Assembly: GCF_000384115.1 (NCBI RefSeq)
Contig: NZ_KB913029.1
Span: forward strand, 778,907 to 842,906
Origin: Sporichthya polymorpha DSM 43042
GTDB taxonomy: Bacteria; Actinomycetota; Actinomycetes; Sporichthyales; Sporichthyaceae
DNA length: 64,000 nucleotides
Direction: 5' to 3'
Positions 39,393 to 48,057 of the stretch are shown here, one piece after another; the stretch's first letter is position 1, and the number at the start of each line of letters is the position of its first letter. A model generated the notes under the pieces. It ran no database searches. It was not told the DNA's origin and saw only the letters and a list, made by a program, of their open reading frames with translations. The translations under genes and the position numbers were made by a program.

Positions 39393-39869
39393 CTACATCT
39401 TGCTGGCGGCGTACTTGATCGCCTCGCGGATGCGGGGGTAGGTGCCGCAGCGGCAGACGTTGCGCAGGGTGTCGAGGTCGGCCTCGGAGATCTTGCGGCC
39501 GGACTTCTTCACGCGGTTGATCAGCGCCGTCGCGGCCATGATCTGGCCGGGCTGGCAGTAACCGCACTGGGCGACGTCGTACTTGATCCAGGCTTCCTGG
39601 ACCGGGTGCAGCTTGCCCTTGGCGGTCTTGGCCAGACCCTCGATAGTCGTGATCCGGTCCGAGGAACGGATGTCCGACACCGGGACCGAGCAGGGGTTGA
39701 AGTGCTTGCCGTTCAGGTGAGACGTGCAGGCCTGGCAGACACGGATGCCACAGCCGTACTTCGGGCCGGTGACGCCGAGGACGTCACGCAGAACCCACAG
39801 CATGCGGACGTTGTTCTCGATGTCGACGCTGACCTTCTTGCCGTTCAGGACGAACGAGTGCTTGGGCAC
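39393..39869 (-). CDS. Molybdenum hydroxylase small subunit, [2Fe-2S] (cassette C)
   Basis: 158 residues, GTG start, AAAGGGA upstream. It has the same two-cluster layout as cassette A (YGCGIRVCQACTSH...PC; CGYCQPGQ; NVCRCGTYPRI). It differs from the A subunit at only a minority of positions, for example AVKYAAARM there and AIKYAASKM here at the end. A and C are recent duplicates relative to B. No signal peptide, so export with its large subunit is expected. Confidence 0.92.
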   Translation of the reverse strand: MPKHSFVLNGKKVSVDIENNVRMLWVLRDVLGVTGPKYGCGIRVCQACTSHLNGKHFNPCSVPVSDIRSSDRITTIEGLAKTAKGKLHPVQEAWIKYDVAQCGYCQPGQIMAATALINRVKKSGRKISEADLDTLRNVCRCGTYPRIREAIKYAASKM

Positions 39870-39908
39870 GGGATTTCCCTTTCTGAGTACCCGTTAGGAC
39901 GGAGTTGG

Positions 39909-42284
39909 TCAGCGCGCGAAGCGACGGCCGTTGACGGGCGACTGCGGAATGGGCGGGACGGTCGGCTTGACGACGAAGCCCAGCGGCTCCCGGAAGTTGA
40001 CCGGGATCTCGGTGATGTCCTTGCCGGTGGCCTTGGCGTAGGCACAGGCCGCCGCACCCTGCGCGGCCGCGACGCCGGCCTCGCCGACGCCACCGCCGAT
40101 CTCACGGTTGGCCTCCATGACGTGCGCCTCGAAGACGTACGGGACGTTCCACTGCCGGGTGTACCGGTAGTTGTCCCACGAGGCCTCCTGGACGGTCCCG
40201 TCCTTAATGTGGCAGGCCGCGGTGAGGGCCTGCGCGATGCCGTCCATGGCACCACCCATGAGCTGCGCCTTGATGTTGCGCGGGTTGATCGGGTTGCCGA
40301 CGTCGATCGCCATGAACGCCTTGGTGATGCGCGGACCGGTGTAGGCCTCACGGATCTTGCGGTTGACCATCGCCGGGCGGCAGTCGATCTCCATCAGCGT
40401 CGCCACGTAGGCCTGGTACTCCTCGTGGAACGCGATGGCCTGCGCCGTGCCCTCGGGCATGGTGCGACCCCAGTTGCCCATCTCGGCAACCTTGTCGAGG
40501 ACCGCACGCATGCGGTCGTTCTTGAGGAACGCGCGACGGAACTCGTAACCGTCCATGCCGAAGTTGTCAGCGAGCTTGTCGACGAACAGCTCACGGGAAA
40601 CCGCGACGTCCGGCGAGTACACGTTGCGGACCGCGGAGGTCGGCAGCGTGTCGTACGAGAAGACCTCGTTGAGGTACAGCGCGGTCGGGCCGAAGTTGTA
40701 CGGCACGGTCGTCACGAGCTGGTAGAAGGCCACGGCCACCGAGAGGTTGCCGAGCTCCTTGTTGCCCGTGAAGCCCAGACGCGGGTCCTGGGCCGCGGCG
40801 GACCCGGAGATGATCTCGCCGAGACCGTGGGTCCAGTCGCACGCGCTCGAGGCGCTGCTCATCGCGAAGCTGGTGATGCTGCCACCCTGCTTCGTCGCGC
40901 GAACGCGGTTGACCATCATCGGGTGCATGCGGCCGTGGCGGGCGTCGTCGGCGCGGTGCCACATCAGCTTGACCGGCTTGCCGAACAGCGCCGAGGCCTC
41001 GACGGCCTCGTAGATCGCGTCGGAGAACAGCTTGCGGCCGAACGACCCACCGGCCGGCGGGCAGTGCAGCGTGACGTTGTCCTCGGGGAGGTTCAGCATC
41101 ATCGCGATGCGCTGGAGCGTCACGATCGGCATGTTCGCCGCGCCCCAGACCTCGGCCCGGTCCGTGCGCACGTCCGCCACCGCGGTGTTGGGCTCCATCG
41201 GAGAACCCGAGCGGTAGTGGCAGACGTAGTCCTCCTGGATCACCTCGTCGGTCGGGAGGGTCGGCGCCAGCGGAAGCAGGACCGAGGTGACCTTCTCGGT
41301 GAGGGTGTCGTTGTTCTCGTTGTCGACGGTGCCACCACCCCAGGTGACCTTCAGTGCGCGAATGGCGTCGATGCACTGACCGAACGTGCGGGCACGGACC
41401 GCAACACCGCGCGAGATCGCGCCGACGTCCGTGACGCCCGGCATCGCCTTGACCTTCTCGAGGTTCTCGATCGACTGCACGGTGCCGTTGATCGTCGGCG
41501 GCCGGCAGATCATCGTCGGCAGGGCGTTCGGCACCGGCAGGTCGCCGGCGAACTTCTTCGCACCGGTGACCATGTCGAGCGCGTCGACGCGGCCGACGTC
41601 CTTGCCCACGTACTTGCCCGACGTGCTCTTGAGCTTGACGTCGAGCGGCTTCGTGATCGTCGAGGCCGCGAGCGCCGAGAGCGCGCCGTAGGTGGCCTTC
41701 TGACCGTCCGGGCCGTAGACGGCACCGTCGCGGGTCGTGACCGCGGAGACCGGGACGCCCCACTTCTCGGCGGCGGCCACGGCGAGAGCGGTGCGCGCCG
41801 TGGCGGCCATCGTCTTGATGGGCATCCACAGCGAGAAGTGCGCCGTCGAACCACCCGTCAGCTGGTTGAAGATCAGCTCCGGGCGGGCGTCGGCGAGGGT
41901 GACCTTCACGTCCTCGATGCGCATGTCGAGCTCGTCGGCGATGACCTGCGCGAACGAGGTGGTGATGCCCTGACCGGCCTCCTGGCGCGGGAGGGCGAAG
42001 ACCGCCTTGCCCTGCGACGTGATCTCGATCTTCAGGTTGTGGTTGGTCGGGAGGCAGGCGTCGCGGTACGCGTCGAGGAAGTCGTACGCGTCCGAGAGCG
42101 TCGGGTTGCTCGGGATGGGGGTGGCGCCCGCAGCGCGAGCAGCGCTCGGAGTGAGCGTCAGATCGGCAGTGACAGCCAGCGTCGTGCCGGCGAGCACGTA
42201 CCCGACGAACTGACGGCGGGTGGTGCCGGTCGGGGCGATCGCGTCGATCGCAGAAGCCACATCCGGGCGGGGAGATGCAGACAT
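39909..42284 (-). CDS. Tat-exported molybdopterin-binding hydroxylase large subunit (cassette C)
   Basis: A 791-residue IorB-like protein with Tat signal TRRQFVGYVLAGTTLAV (R23-R24) cleaved near RAAGATP. The Moco-domain features PPAGGSFGRKLF, GLGEIISG, PTSAVRNVYSPD, AIDVGNPINP and GGVGEAGVAAAQ are present. The substrate loop here is GSPMEPN, the form common in related enzymes, whereas A and B have PLETN, so the active-site entrance differs. The catalytic Glu sits in GEAG instead of GETG. It has its own promoter (42471-42499) and the conserved leader hairpin before the ATG. Confidence 0.92.
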   Translation of the reverse strand: MSASPRPDVASAIDAIAPTGTTRRQFVGYVLAGTTLAVTADLTLTPSAARAAGATPIPSNPTLSDAYDFLDAYRDACLPTNHNLKIEITSQGKAVFALPRQEAGQGITTSFAQVIADELDMRIEDVKVTLADARPELIFNQLTGGSTAHFSLWMPIKTMAATARTALAVAAAEKWGVPVSAVTTRDGAVYGPDGQKATYGALSALAASTITKPLDVKLKSTSGKYVGKDVGRVDALDMVTGAKKFAGDLPVPNALPTMICRPPTINGTVQSIENLEKVKAMPGVTDVGAISRGVAVRARTFGQCIDAIRALKVTWGGGTVDNENNDTLTEKVTSVLLPLAPTLPTDEVIQEDYVCHYRSGSPMEPNTAVADVRTDRAEVWGAANMPIVTLQRIAMMLNLPEDNVTLHCPPAGGSFGRKLFSDAIYEAVEASALFGKPVKLMWHRADDARHGRMHPMMVNRVRATKQGGSITSFAMSSASSACDWTHGLGEIISGSAAAQDPRLGFTGNKELGNLSVAVAFYQLVTTVPYNFGPTALYLNEVFSYDTLPTSAVRNVYSPDVAVSRELFVDKLADNFGMDGYEFRRAFLKNDRMRAVLDKVAEMGNWGRTMPEGTAQAIAFHEEYQAYVATLMEIDCRPAMVNRKIREAYTGPRITKAFMAIDVGNPINPRNIKAQLMGGAMDGIAQALTAACHIKDGTVQEASWDNYRYTRQWNVPYVFEAHVMEANREIGGGVGEAGVAAAQGAAACAYAKATGKDITEIPVNFREPLGFVVKPTVPPIPQSPVNGRRFAR

Positions 42285-42292
42285 GGAACCGT

Positions 42293-42322
42293 TCCCTTCA
42301 CGCCGGCTCGGGGGAGACCGGC
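42293..42322 (-). promoter_or_regulatory. Conserved leader hairpin, cassette C
   Basis: In the mRNA sense: GCCGG, loop TCTCCCCCGAG, CCGGC, then GTGAAGGGA, eight bases before the ATG. It is the same element as at 25834-25862 and 30834-30863. Confidence 0.6.
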
Positions 42323-42470
42323 ATCGGGTTTCGTCGCGGGGCAGGGGGCAGTGCCCCTCGTCGCCCTCGACGACGAGATGGAGGGGGCGTGCGCCCGAGA
42401 GCTCGGCGACCGGAGGACGTCACTCCGGCCGGCGCAGCGCGCACTCGGGCTGTTTTAAGATGCGCTCTGT

Positions 42471-42499
42471 AATCTAATGCACAGGTCCGCCCCGGACAA
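42471..42499 (-). promoter_or_regulatory. Candidate sigma-70-type promoter of cassette C
   Basis: Leftward -35 TTGTCC (42499-42494), 17-bp spacer, -10 TAGATT (42476-42471), in an AT-rich pocket. Transcription would start near 42464, giving a leader of about 180 bases that contains the conserved hairpin at its 3' end. Confidence 0.5.
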
Positions 42500-42548
42500 G
42501 ACTTTAGATGACGAATGACCGCTATTTGGTGTTCCCGCCAAACACCCA

Positions 42549-42581
42549 GCGGCCCCCCACCCCGGCAGGGTGAGGGGCCGC
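42549..42581 (-). terminator. Terminator of the substrate-binding lipoprotein 3 gene
   Basis: GCGGCCCCCCACCC, loop CGGCA, partner GGGTGAGGGGCCGC: a 14-bp stem with one mismatch, 22 bases after the stop at 42604. Confidence 0.7.
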
Positions 42582-42603
42582 GGAGAGAGCGGGTCCGACG
42601 AGC

Positions 42604-44115
42604 TCAGCCGCTGGCTCCCGGCAGCGTCCCGGTGCAGCGCAGGGCCTTCCCCGGGAAGCGGGAGTACTTCGCGTTCTTGATCACGACGACGCCGTAGCAG
42701 AGCTGCCGCTTCATCGGCTGACCCTTGACCATCGTGATCGGGAACGTCATCCCGTCGAGGTTGTCGTTCTTCACCGCGTACACGCCGGCCTCGACGTCGG
42801 CGGTCGTCACCTGGCCGGCCGGGAAGTTCTTCCCGATCGACTCGAAGAACCGGCCGAGGATCCAGCCGTTCGTGTTGCCGCCGGTCGGTGGCGCGCCCGG
42901 CGCGTACTGCGCGAACGCCTGGGTCACCTTCGCGATGCCGGGCACGGACGTGTCCGTCCAGGGCGCCATCTTCGAGGCGATGATCATGCCGTCCGCATTG
43001 GGGTCAGTCGGCAGACTGGAGAGCGCGAGCAGGTCGGCGGTGCCGAAGATCGGGCGGTAGTTCTGCCGCGCGCAGTCGCCGGCGAACCGACGGAGGCTGG
43101 CGGTGTCGAGCGCGAGCATGATGACCTCGGCGCCGCCCTGTTTCGCCGACAGGCACTGCGCGGTGTAGTCCGGTTGCGTCAGCGACGGGCGGCCGCGCGC
43201 GACGAGTTCGAACCCGACGGCCTTGAGCGCCTCGGGGTTCGACCAGCGCTGGTCGAAGTTGTCGCACAGACCGAAGTCGCTGCAGGCGAACTCGGCGAAC
43301 TTCTTCTTGCCCAGCGGACGCGCGACGTCGCCGAGCGCGAGCAGGATCGAGTCCGCGTTGACCTTGCCGGTCGGGGTCGCCGTCAGCACGTAGGGGTTGT
43401 TGTAGGCGGTCTCCAACCCACCCTCGGTTCCGAGCGTGAAGATCTTCTTCGAGTCCAGGTACTTGTTGTTGCCGTTGGGCGAGAAGCCGAGCGTCGCGTA
43501 GAGGAACGCAACCGCGCCCTTCTGCTCGACGAACTGCTGCTCGATCGAGTTGAACCGCGCGGGGTCGCCGCCGTCGTCGCCGACAAGGACCTCGACCGGG
43601 TGGCCGGCGACGCCGCCGCGGGCGTTGATCCACTGCATCCACACGCGGATGCCGGTGATGGTGTCCTTCACCAGCGCACCCACCGGGCCGGTGAACGTGC
43701 CCACAGCGCCGACGCGGATGACCGGACCGGTGGCGGGACCGGACGACTTGCCGCTGCTGCCGCTCGCCTTGCTGCCGCCCGACGCTGCGGTCTGCGCGTT
43801 GGACTTGGTGCCGCCCGCGGTGTTCGCCACCGCGGTCGTGGCGTTCGTCGTCGTGGCGGGACCGGTGTCGACCGCCGCGGGGTTCGCGGCCGCGGCCGGG
43901 TCGACGGCACCGGGCACAGCAGCGACCGCGCCGGTGGCGTCGGGAACGACGGCGGCGGCCGCGTCGGGGTTGGCGACCTGGACGGCCTGGCCGACGCCGG
44001 CGGCACGTTCGATCGCCTCGTCGCTGACACGGGTTCCTCCACACCCCGTCAGCAGAACGGCGAACGCGGTGATCGACGCCGCGACGGCGCTGCTCCGATG
44101 GCGGTGGCTGGGCAT
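42604..44115 (-). CDS. Substrate-binding lipoprotein of branched-chain amino-acid type (copy 3)
   Basis: A 503-residue Liv-type binding protein. Lipobox LLTGC, then GGTRVSDEAIERAAG (the same post-lipobox signature as copies 1 and 2), a ~100-residue Ala/Thr/Ser/Gly linker, then RVGAVGTFTGPVGALV and WMQWINARGGVAGHPV. It is more distant from copies 1 and 2 than they are from each other. GAGGAG lies eight bases before the ATG, and a short hairpin (CCGAACCG with its complement, 44134-44160) precedes it. No ABC permease or ATPase is adjacent. Ligand unknown. Confidence 0.88.
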   Translation of the reverse strand: MPSHRHRSSAVAASITAFAVLLTGCGGTRVSDEAIERAAGVGQAVQVANPDAAAAVVPDATGAVAAVPGAVDPAAAANPAAVDTGPATTTNATTAVANTAGGTKSNAQTAASGGSKASGSSGKSSGPATGPVIRVGAVGTFTGPVGALVKDTITGIRVWMQWINARGGVAGHPVEVLVGDDGGDPARFNSIEQQFVEQKGAVAFLYATLGFSPNGNNKYLDSKKIFTLGTEGGLETAYNNPYVLTATPTGKVNADSILLALGDVARPLGKKKFAEFACSDFGLCDNFDQRWSNPEALKAVGFELVARGRPSLTQPDYTAQCLSAKQGGAEVIMLALDTASLRRFAGDCARQNYRPIFGTADLLALSSLPTDPNADGMIIASKMAPWTDTSVPGIAKVTQAFAQYAPGAPPTGGNTNGWILGRFFESIGKNFPAGQVTTADVEAGVYAVKNDNLDGMTFPITMVKGQPMKRQLCYGVVVIKNAKYSRFPGKALRCTGTLPGASG

Positions 44116-44306
44116 GCCGAGTCCTCCTCGCGACCGAACCGGGGCCGGGGGGCGGTTCGGCTAATCGTGACAACGAGGGGCGTTTGTCAGGAAAACGCCC
44201 GGACATATCTCACCCGCGTCGAGCCGTCCCGTAAAGAGGTCGCGAGCACAAAAGTTGGTGATGCGACCGATTTTTCGGCTGCGCCGAACTCAACAGCGCC
44301 CGGATG

Positions 44307-45002
44307 TCAGCGCGCGTGGCGCCAGTAGCCGATCGCTCCGAAGCGGTCGTTGCCGAGACGCCACTCGTCGCGGAGGAACTTGCGGGCGGTGCGGGTGGCC
44401 TTGGACTCCCCCGCGACGTAGACGTATCCCGGACCCTCGGGGCGCGGCAGCTCACGGACGAGGTCGCCGAGCGTGCTGGACGCGGCGAGGTCGGCGTTGT
44501 GGACCCAGCGGACGTCGACCGCACCGGCACCACCGGCGATCGGGACCTCGTCGCCCGGGTCGGGGACCTCGAGGACGACCTGCGTCGGGAGCGCGCTCTC
44601 GGCACAGATCCGCGCGAACGCCGGCAGGGCGGTGATGTCACCGAGGAGGATCTGCCAGGCCGCGTCGTCCGGACGCTTGAACCAGCTGTTGTGCTCGGTG
44701 ATGCGCAGCGTCTCCCCGACCGTGGCGCGCTCCGCCCAGCCGGATCCCCGACCGCCGGGGTGCAGGACGATGCCGAGAGCCATCCGCTGCGGCCCGACCT
44801 CGGCGAGCGAGTACCACCGCCCCGGCTCGGGCAGGTGCCGGCGCGGGGTGTCGGGCGTCGGGAACTCGAACACGCACGCCTCGTCGGGGACGCCGAGCGA
44901 GCGGAAGTCCGCGAGGCCCGCGCCGCCGAGCTCCACGCGGACCAGGCTCGGCGACTGCCGCGTCACCGCGGTCACCTCAGCGGTGTACGACTGCTTGCTC
45001 AC
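44307..45002 (-). CDS. Siderophore-interacting protein (FAD-dependent ferric-siderophore reductase)
   Basis: 231 residues. The N-terminal FAD-binding barrel contains RVELGGAGLADF and the RRHLPEPGRWYSL block (the family's R-x-Y-T/S FAD motif). The C-terminal SIP domain has LLGDITALPAFARICAE, the conserved LxGDxTALPAI motif, and YVYVAGESKATRTARKFLRDEWRL with a GYWRHAR end (A-G-E and G-Y-W as in the family). It would reduce ferric-siderophores in the cytoplasm using NAD(P)H. It stands alone. No iron box was recognised upstream. Confidence 0.92.
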   Translation of the reverse strand: MSKQSYTAEVTAVTRQSPSLVRVELGGAGLADFRSLGVPDEACVFEFPTPDTPRRHLPEPGRWYSLAEVGPQRMALGIVLHPGGRGSGWAERATVGETLRITEHNSWFKRPDDAAWQILLGDITALPAFARICAESALPTQVVLEVPDPGDEVPIAGGAGAVDVRWVHNADLAASSTLGDLVRELPRPEGPGYVYVAGESKATRTARKFLRDEWRLGNDRFGAIGYWRHAR

Positions 45003-45056
45003 GCGCCCTGTCCCCCGCGGTCCTTCCGACGACCGCGAAACTCTACGTGGGTGACG

Positions 45057-45569
45057 TCAGCAGGAGGCGGAGACCTCGGCGTTGGAGCGGACGATCGTCG
45101 CGGTCTCGTGGAGGGTCCGGTCGGCCGGGGCGATCGCGGGGCCGGCGGTGTCGGCGACGGTGTCGAGGGTGTCGGCGACCGCATTCACGCCCTGGTTCGC
45201 AAACTCGTTGCCGGCCGCGAACGGGGCGATGCCCGCGCGCAGCTGCTCGACGTAGCCCGGGGCGTCGGCGCGGAGCTGCTGGACGCCGTCGGCCGCGCCC
45301 GAGAGCGCCTGGGACTGGGCGGCGTCGAACGGCGGCGGCAGCGGCTGCGACAGCGGGACGAGCAGGACGCCGAAGGCGATCGACGGGCCGGCGGCCGCGG
45401 CGGTGCCGACCGTGTCGAGCGCGGACGAGAGCCCGGTGACGCGGGCCGCGGGGCACTCGGCGGTGTCCCCGGCGTCGGCCTTCGCGATCGTGGGCAGCGC
45501 GACCGCCGCACACACCACGGCACCGGCCACGACGGCGGCGGTACGACCAGCCCGCACGGCGATCTTCAT
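45057..45569 (-). CDS. Secreted protein of unknown function
   Basis: 170 residues with a clear signal peptide (VRAGRTAAVVAGAVVCAAVALPTIAKADAG, cut near KADA). The mature part is Ala-rich and helical with cysteines only near its two ends (AECPAAR and the C-terminal SASC), which could form a disulfide. It alternates hydrophobic and acidic helices (AVADTLDTVADTAGPA). No family recognised. It has its own ribosome-binding site and lies between the siderophore-interacting protein and an MFS gene. Confidence 0.65.
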   Translation of the reverse strand: MKIAVRAGRTAAVVAGAVVCAAVALPTIAKADAGDTAECPAARVTGLSSALDTVGTAAAAGPSIAFGVLLVPLSQPLPPPFDAAQSQALSGAADGVQQLRADAPGYVEQLRAGIAPFAAGNEFANQGVNAVADTLDTVADTAGPAIAPADRTLHETATIVRSNAEVSASC

Positions 45570-45742
45570 CTGGCGCTCTCCTTGCTCCGAGGGTTCACCT
45601 ACAACCCGTAGTTATCGCTCAGTGGACCGCACGCGGGCGTGATCGTTCTCCGGGTTGCCTTGCCTTTGGGTAACCCCTGGAAATCGCGGTCGGACAACCG
45701 CGGGCAAACCGGACAGAGCTCCGGCTCGGCGTGACGGCCGGC

Positions 45743-47020
45743 TCAGACCGCGGCGGGCAGGTGCTTGGCCCAGTGGGCGGCGCAGACCACGGCACAGCCG
45801 GCGGCGAGGACGGCGACGGCGGTGAGCATCGCCGGGTACCCGAACCAGTGCGCGAGCCCGGCAAGGACGGCCGGGAGCAGGAAGCCGACGTAGCAGAGCG
45901 CGTAGTAGACCCCGGTCAGACCGGCGAGCTCGTCGGGCCGCGCGATGCGCTGCACCTCCAGCAGACCGGACACGACCGCGATGCCGTACGCGGCGCCGAG
46001 CAGCAGCGCGACCGGCGCGGCGAGCCAGGGCGACCCGGTCGCTGCCGTGACGGCTGCGAGCGCGACGCCGACAGTCATCAGCGCCATCGACACGACGATC
46101 GCGCGGGCCGAGCCGGCGTCGTCGAGTCGACGGGCGACGGGCTGGACGAGCACGCCCGTCCCGAGCGTCCCGACGGCGAGGGCGGCCGCGAACAACAGCG
46201 CCCACTCCCCGACCGCACCCTCGACCTGCTGGGGCACGATCGCGTACGCGACGGCGGCGGAGCCGAACACCCACGGCGCCATCGGCAGCACGACGCGGAC
46301 GAAGCGGCGGTGCCGCGCCGCCGGCACGCGCAGGTCGGCCAGGCGCAGGGGCTCGGCGCTGCGCGCCCGCGTCTCCGCCCAGGGCGCCGTGGTGAGCAGC
46401 ACGATCGCGGGCACGCACAGCAGCGCGTGCGTCAGGAACGGCCACGTCAGCGCGGGCGTCGCGTACTGCGCGAGCAGACCGGCCGAGGCCGGCCCGAGCC
46501 CGAGTCCGGCGGTCAGCCAGAGCGCGGACCGGCGCGCACCGGCGCCGGAGCGGTTCCCCGACCGCGTCGCGAGTTCGCTGACCCACGTCGTGCCCACCGA
46601 CATCGCGATGCCGACGGCGACGCCGCTGAGCATCCGGCCGCCGACCACGCCGGCGTAGCCGCCCTGGACACCGAGCGAGAGCAGGAGCGTGCCGACGAGC
46701 GCGGACCACAGACCGGCCAGCAGCACCGGACGGCGGCCGAGCCGGTTCGACAGCGCCGAGGCCACGAGCAGGCCCGGGATCAGACCGAAGACGTACGCAC
46801 CGAGGAAGACGTCGACGTCGAGCTGGGTGAACCCGCCGAGCTCCTTGTAGACCGACAGCAGCGGCGTGAACTGGTTGCCGCCCCAGCCGATGACGAACAT
46901 CGCCGCGGCGACGCGGCGCCACGCGTGGGGGTGCGGGTCCGCCACCGGGTCCGCCACCAGGGTCGCGACATCGGTCGCGGCATCGGCCGCCGGCGGACGG
47001 AGTGAGGCGTCGACGCTCAC
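45743..47020 (-). CDS. MFS transporter
   Basis: A 425-residue, 12-helix major facilitator. GGNQFTPLLSVYKE in helix 1, SNRLGRRPVLLAG as the loop 2-3 signature and VGGRMLSGVAVGIAMSVGTTWVSEL as helix 4 are typical of sugar/aromatic-type or drug:H+ antiporters. Its GTG overlaps the stop of the upstream GntR gene (GTGA), so the two form an operon, and the regulator most likely controls it via the palindromes at 47722-47745. Substrate unknown. Confidence 0.88.
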   Translation of the reverse strand: MSVDASLRPPAADAATDVATLVADPVADPHPHAWRRVAAAMFVIGWGGNQFTPLLSVYKELGGFTQLDVDVFLGAYVFGLIPGLLVASALSNRLGRRPVLLAGLWSALVGTLLLSLGVQGGYAGVVGGRMLSGVAVGIAMSVGTTWVSELATRSGNRSGAGARRSALWLTAGLGLGPASAGLLAQYATPALTWPFLTHALLCVPAIVLLTTAPWAETRARSAEPLRLADLRVPAARHRRFVRVVLPMAPWVFGSAAVAYAIVPQQVEGAVGEWALLFAAALAVGTLGTGVLVQPVARRLDDAGSARAIVVSMALMTVGVALAAVTAATGSPWLAAPVALLLGAAYGIAVVSGLLEVQRIARPDELAGLTGVYYALCYVGFLLPAVLAGLAHWFGYPAMLTAVAVLAAGCAVVCAAHWAKHLPAAV

Positions 47021-47703
47021 GCGTCCTCCCGCACGGCGAAGATCGGCTGCGTCCCGGCCTGGCCGAGCACACTCTGATGGGTCGTCAGGAAGTGCCGGGC
47101 GAGCAGCGTCTCGAAGGCTGCGACCTCGGCGTCGACGACCAGCCCGGCCAGTTGCCGGTGCTCGTCGGCGAGGACGGGCAGGCGATCGGTGCGCGCGCCG
47201 ACGGCGCCGATCGTCATGCGCTGCTGACGGTCGGCGAGCGAGGCATAGACGCGGTCGGCGATCAGGTTGCCCGAGGCGGTCACGATGGCGCGGTGGAAGT
47301 CGGCGTCGGCGGCCGCGAAGGCGGCGAGGTCGCCGGCGGCGGCGATGCGGTCCTGCTCGGCGAGCAGTTCGGCGGCGGCCGCACGGAAGGCCTCGCGCAC
47401 CGCGGGGTCCGCGTGCGCCAGGCGGCGGGCCGCCGAGACCTCGAGGGCGTGGCGGATCTCGAGGACGTCCGCCGCCTCCCCCGGACGGACCGGGACGACG
47501 ATCGCGCCACGCCGGGGGGCGAGCTCGAGCAGGTCCTCGGCCTCGAGCTTGCGGAACGCCTCGTGCACCGGCGTCCGGCTGACCCCGAGCCGCGCGGCGA
47601 CCTCCACCTCGCTGAGCAGGGTGCCACCGGCGAGGGTCCCGTCGAGGATCTGCTGCCGGATTCGGTCGTAGACGCGCTGGGCCGCGGGCGCTGCCGAAGT
47701 CAT
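47017..47703 (-). CDS. GntR-family regulator (FCD/FadR subgroup)
   Basis: 228 residues from ATG 47703 (an ATG at 47715 is possible). The N-terminal winged helix reads RVYDRIRQQILDGTL, then LLSEVEVAARLGVSRTPVHEAFRKLEAEDLLEL, the canonical GntR sequence (cited blocks: LLSEVEVAARLGVSRTPV; EAFRKLEAEDLLEL). The C-terminal FCD helical ligand-binding domain has an R-H-x-L-E-V motif, a D-x-x-F-H-R-A-I motif and a late H-R/H-F set that binds a metal-coordinated carboxylate. It is followed by an overlapping MFS gene. Two tandem TTGCATGCAA sites lie 19 bases upstream of the start. Confidence 0.92.
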   Translation of the reverse strand: MTSAAPAAQRVYDRIRQQILDGTLAGGTLLSEVEVAARLGVSRTPVHEAFRKLEAEDLLELAPRRGAIVVPVRPGEAADVLEIRHALEVSAARRLAHADPAVREAFRAAAAELLAEQDRIAAAGDLAAFAAADADFHRAIVTASGNLIADRVYASLADRQQRMTIGAVGARTDRLPVLADEHRQLAGLVVDAEVAAFETLLARHFLTTHQSVLGQAGTQPIFAVREDA

Positions 47704-47721
47704 GCCGAGCAGCATAACCCG

Positions 47722-47745
47722 CTTGCATGCAAGCTTGCATGCAAG
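47722..47745. promoter_or_regulatory. Double GntR operator
   Basis: Two directly abutting copies of the 12-bp perfect palindrome CTTGCATGCAAG. The core TTGCATGCAA resembles operator patterns of FCD-type GntR regulators. It sits just upstream of the gntR-MFS operon and 37 bp before the divergent DUF4404 gene. Confidence 0.85.
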
Positions 47746-47781
47746 ATGTCTCACACGGGATCAGCCCCCTAGGCTGGGCCC

Positions 47782-48057
47782 GTGAATCCCTTCCGGCGCC
47801 TGCTCGACGAACTGGACGAGATCCTCGACCGCCACGACGCGGACGAGGCCACCGACAACGGGGAGTCCCTCTCCGAGCTTCGCGCCGAGGTCGCGGACCA
47901 CCTGGCCTCCGAGCGACCGGCGGACGAGGACCCCGAGAAGCACTCGCGGATCGTCGAGATTCTCGAGGACGCCGAGGACCGCTGGCAGGCCCAGCACCCG
48001 CGACTCGCCCAGGCGATCAGCCAGACGCTGCGGTCGCTGTCGGACGCGGGTCTCTGA
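47782..48057 (+). CDS. DUF4404-like small protein
   Basis: 91 residues, acidic and all-helical: LRRLLDELDEILD-like N-terminus (FRRLLDELDEILDRHDADE), then ESLSELRAEVADHLASE, ending in WQAQHPRLAQAISQTLRSLSDAGL, which corresponds to the family's HPxLAxAIxxVxxxLxxMGI end. It overlaps the convergent MFS gene by 41 bases at the 3' ends. Function unknown. Confidence 0.7.
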   Translation: MNPFRRLLDELDEILDRHDADEATDNGESLSELRAEVADHLASERPADEDPEKHSRIVEILEDAEDRWQAQHPRLAQAISQTLRSLSDAGL

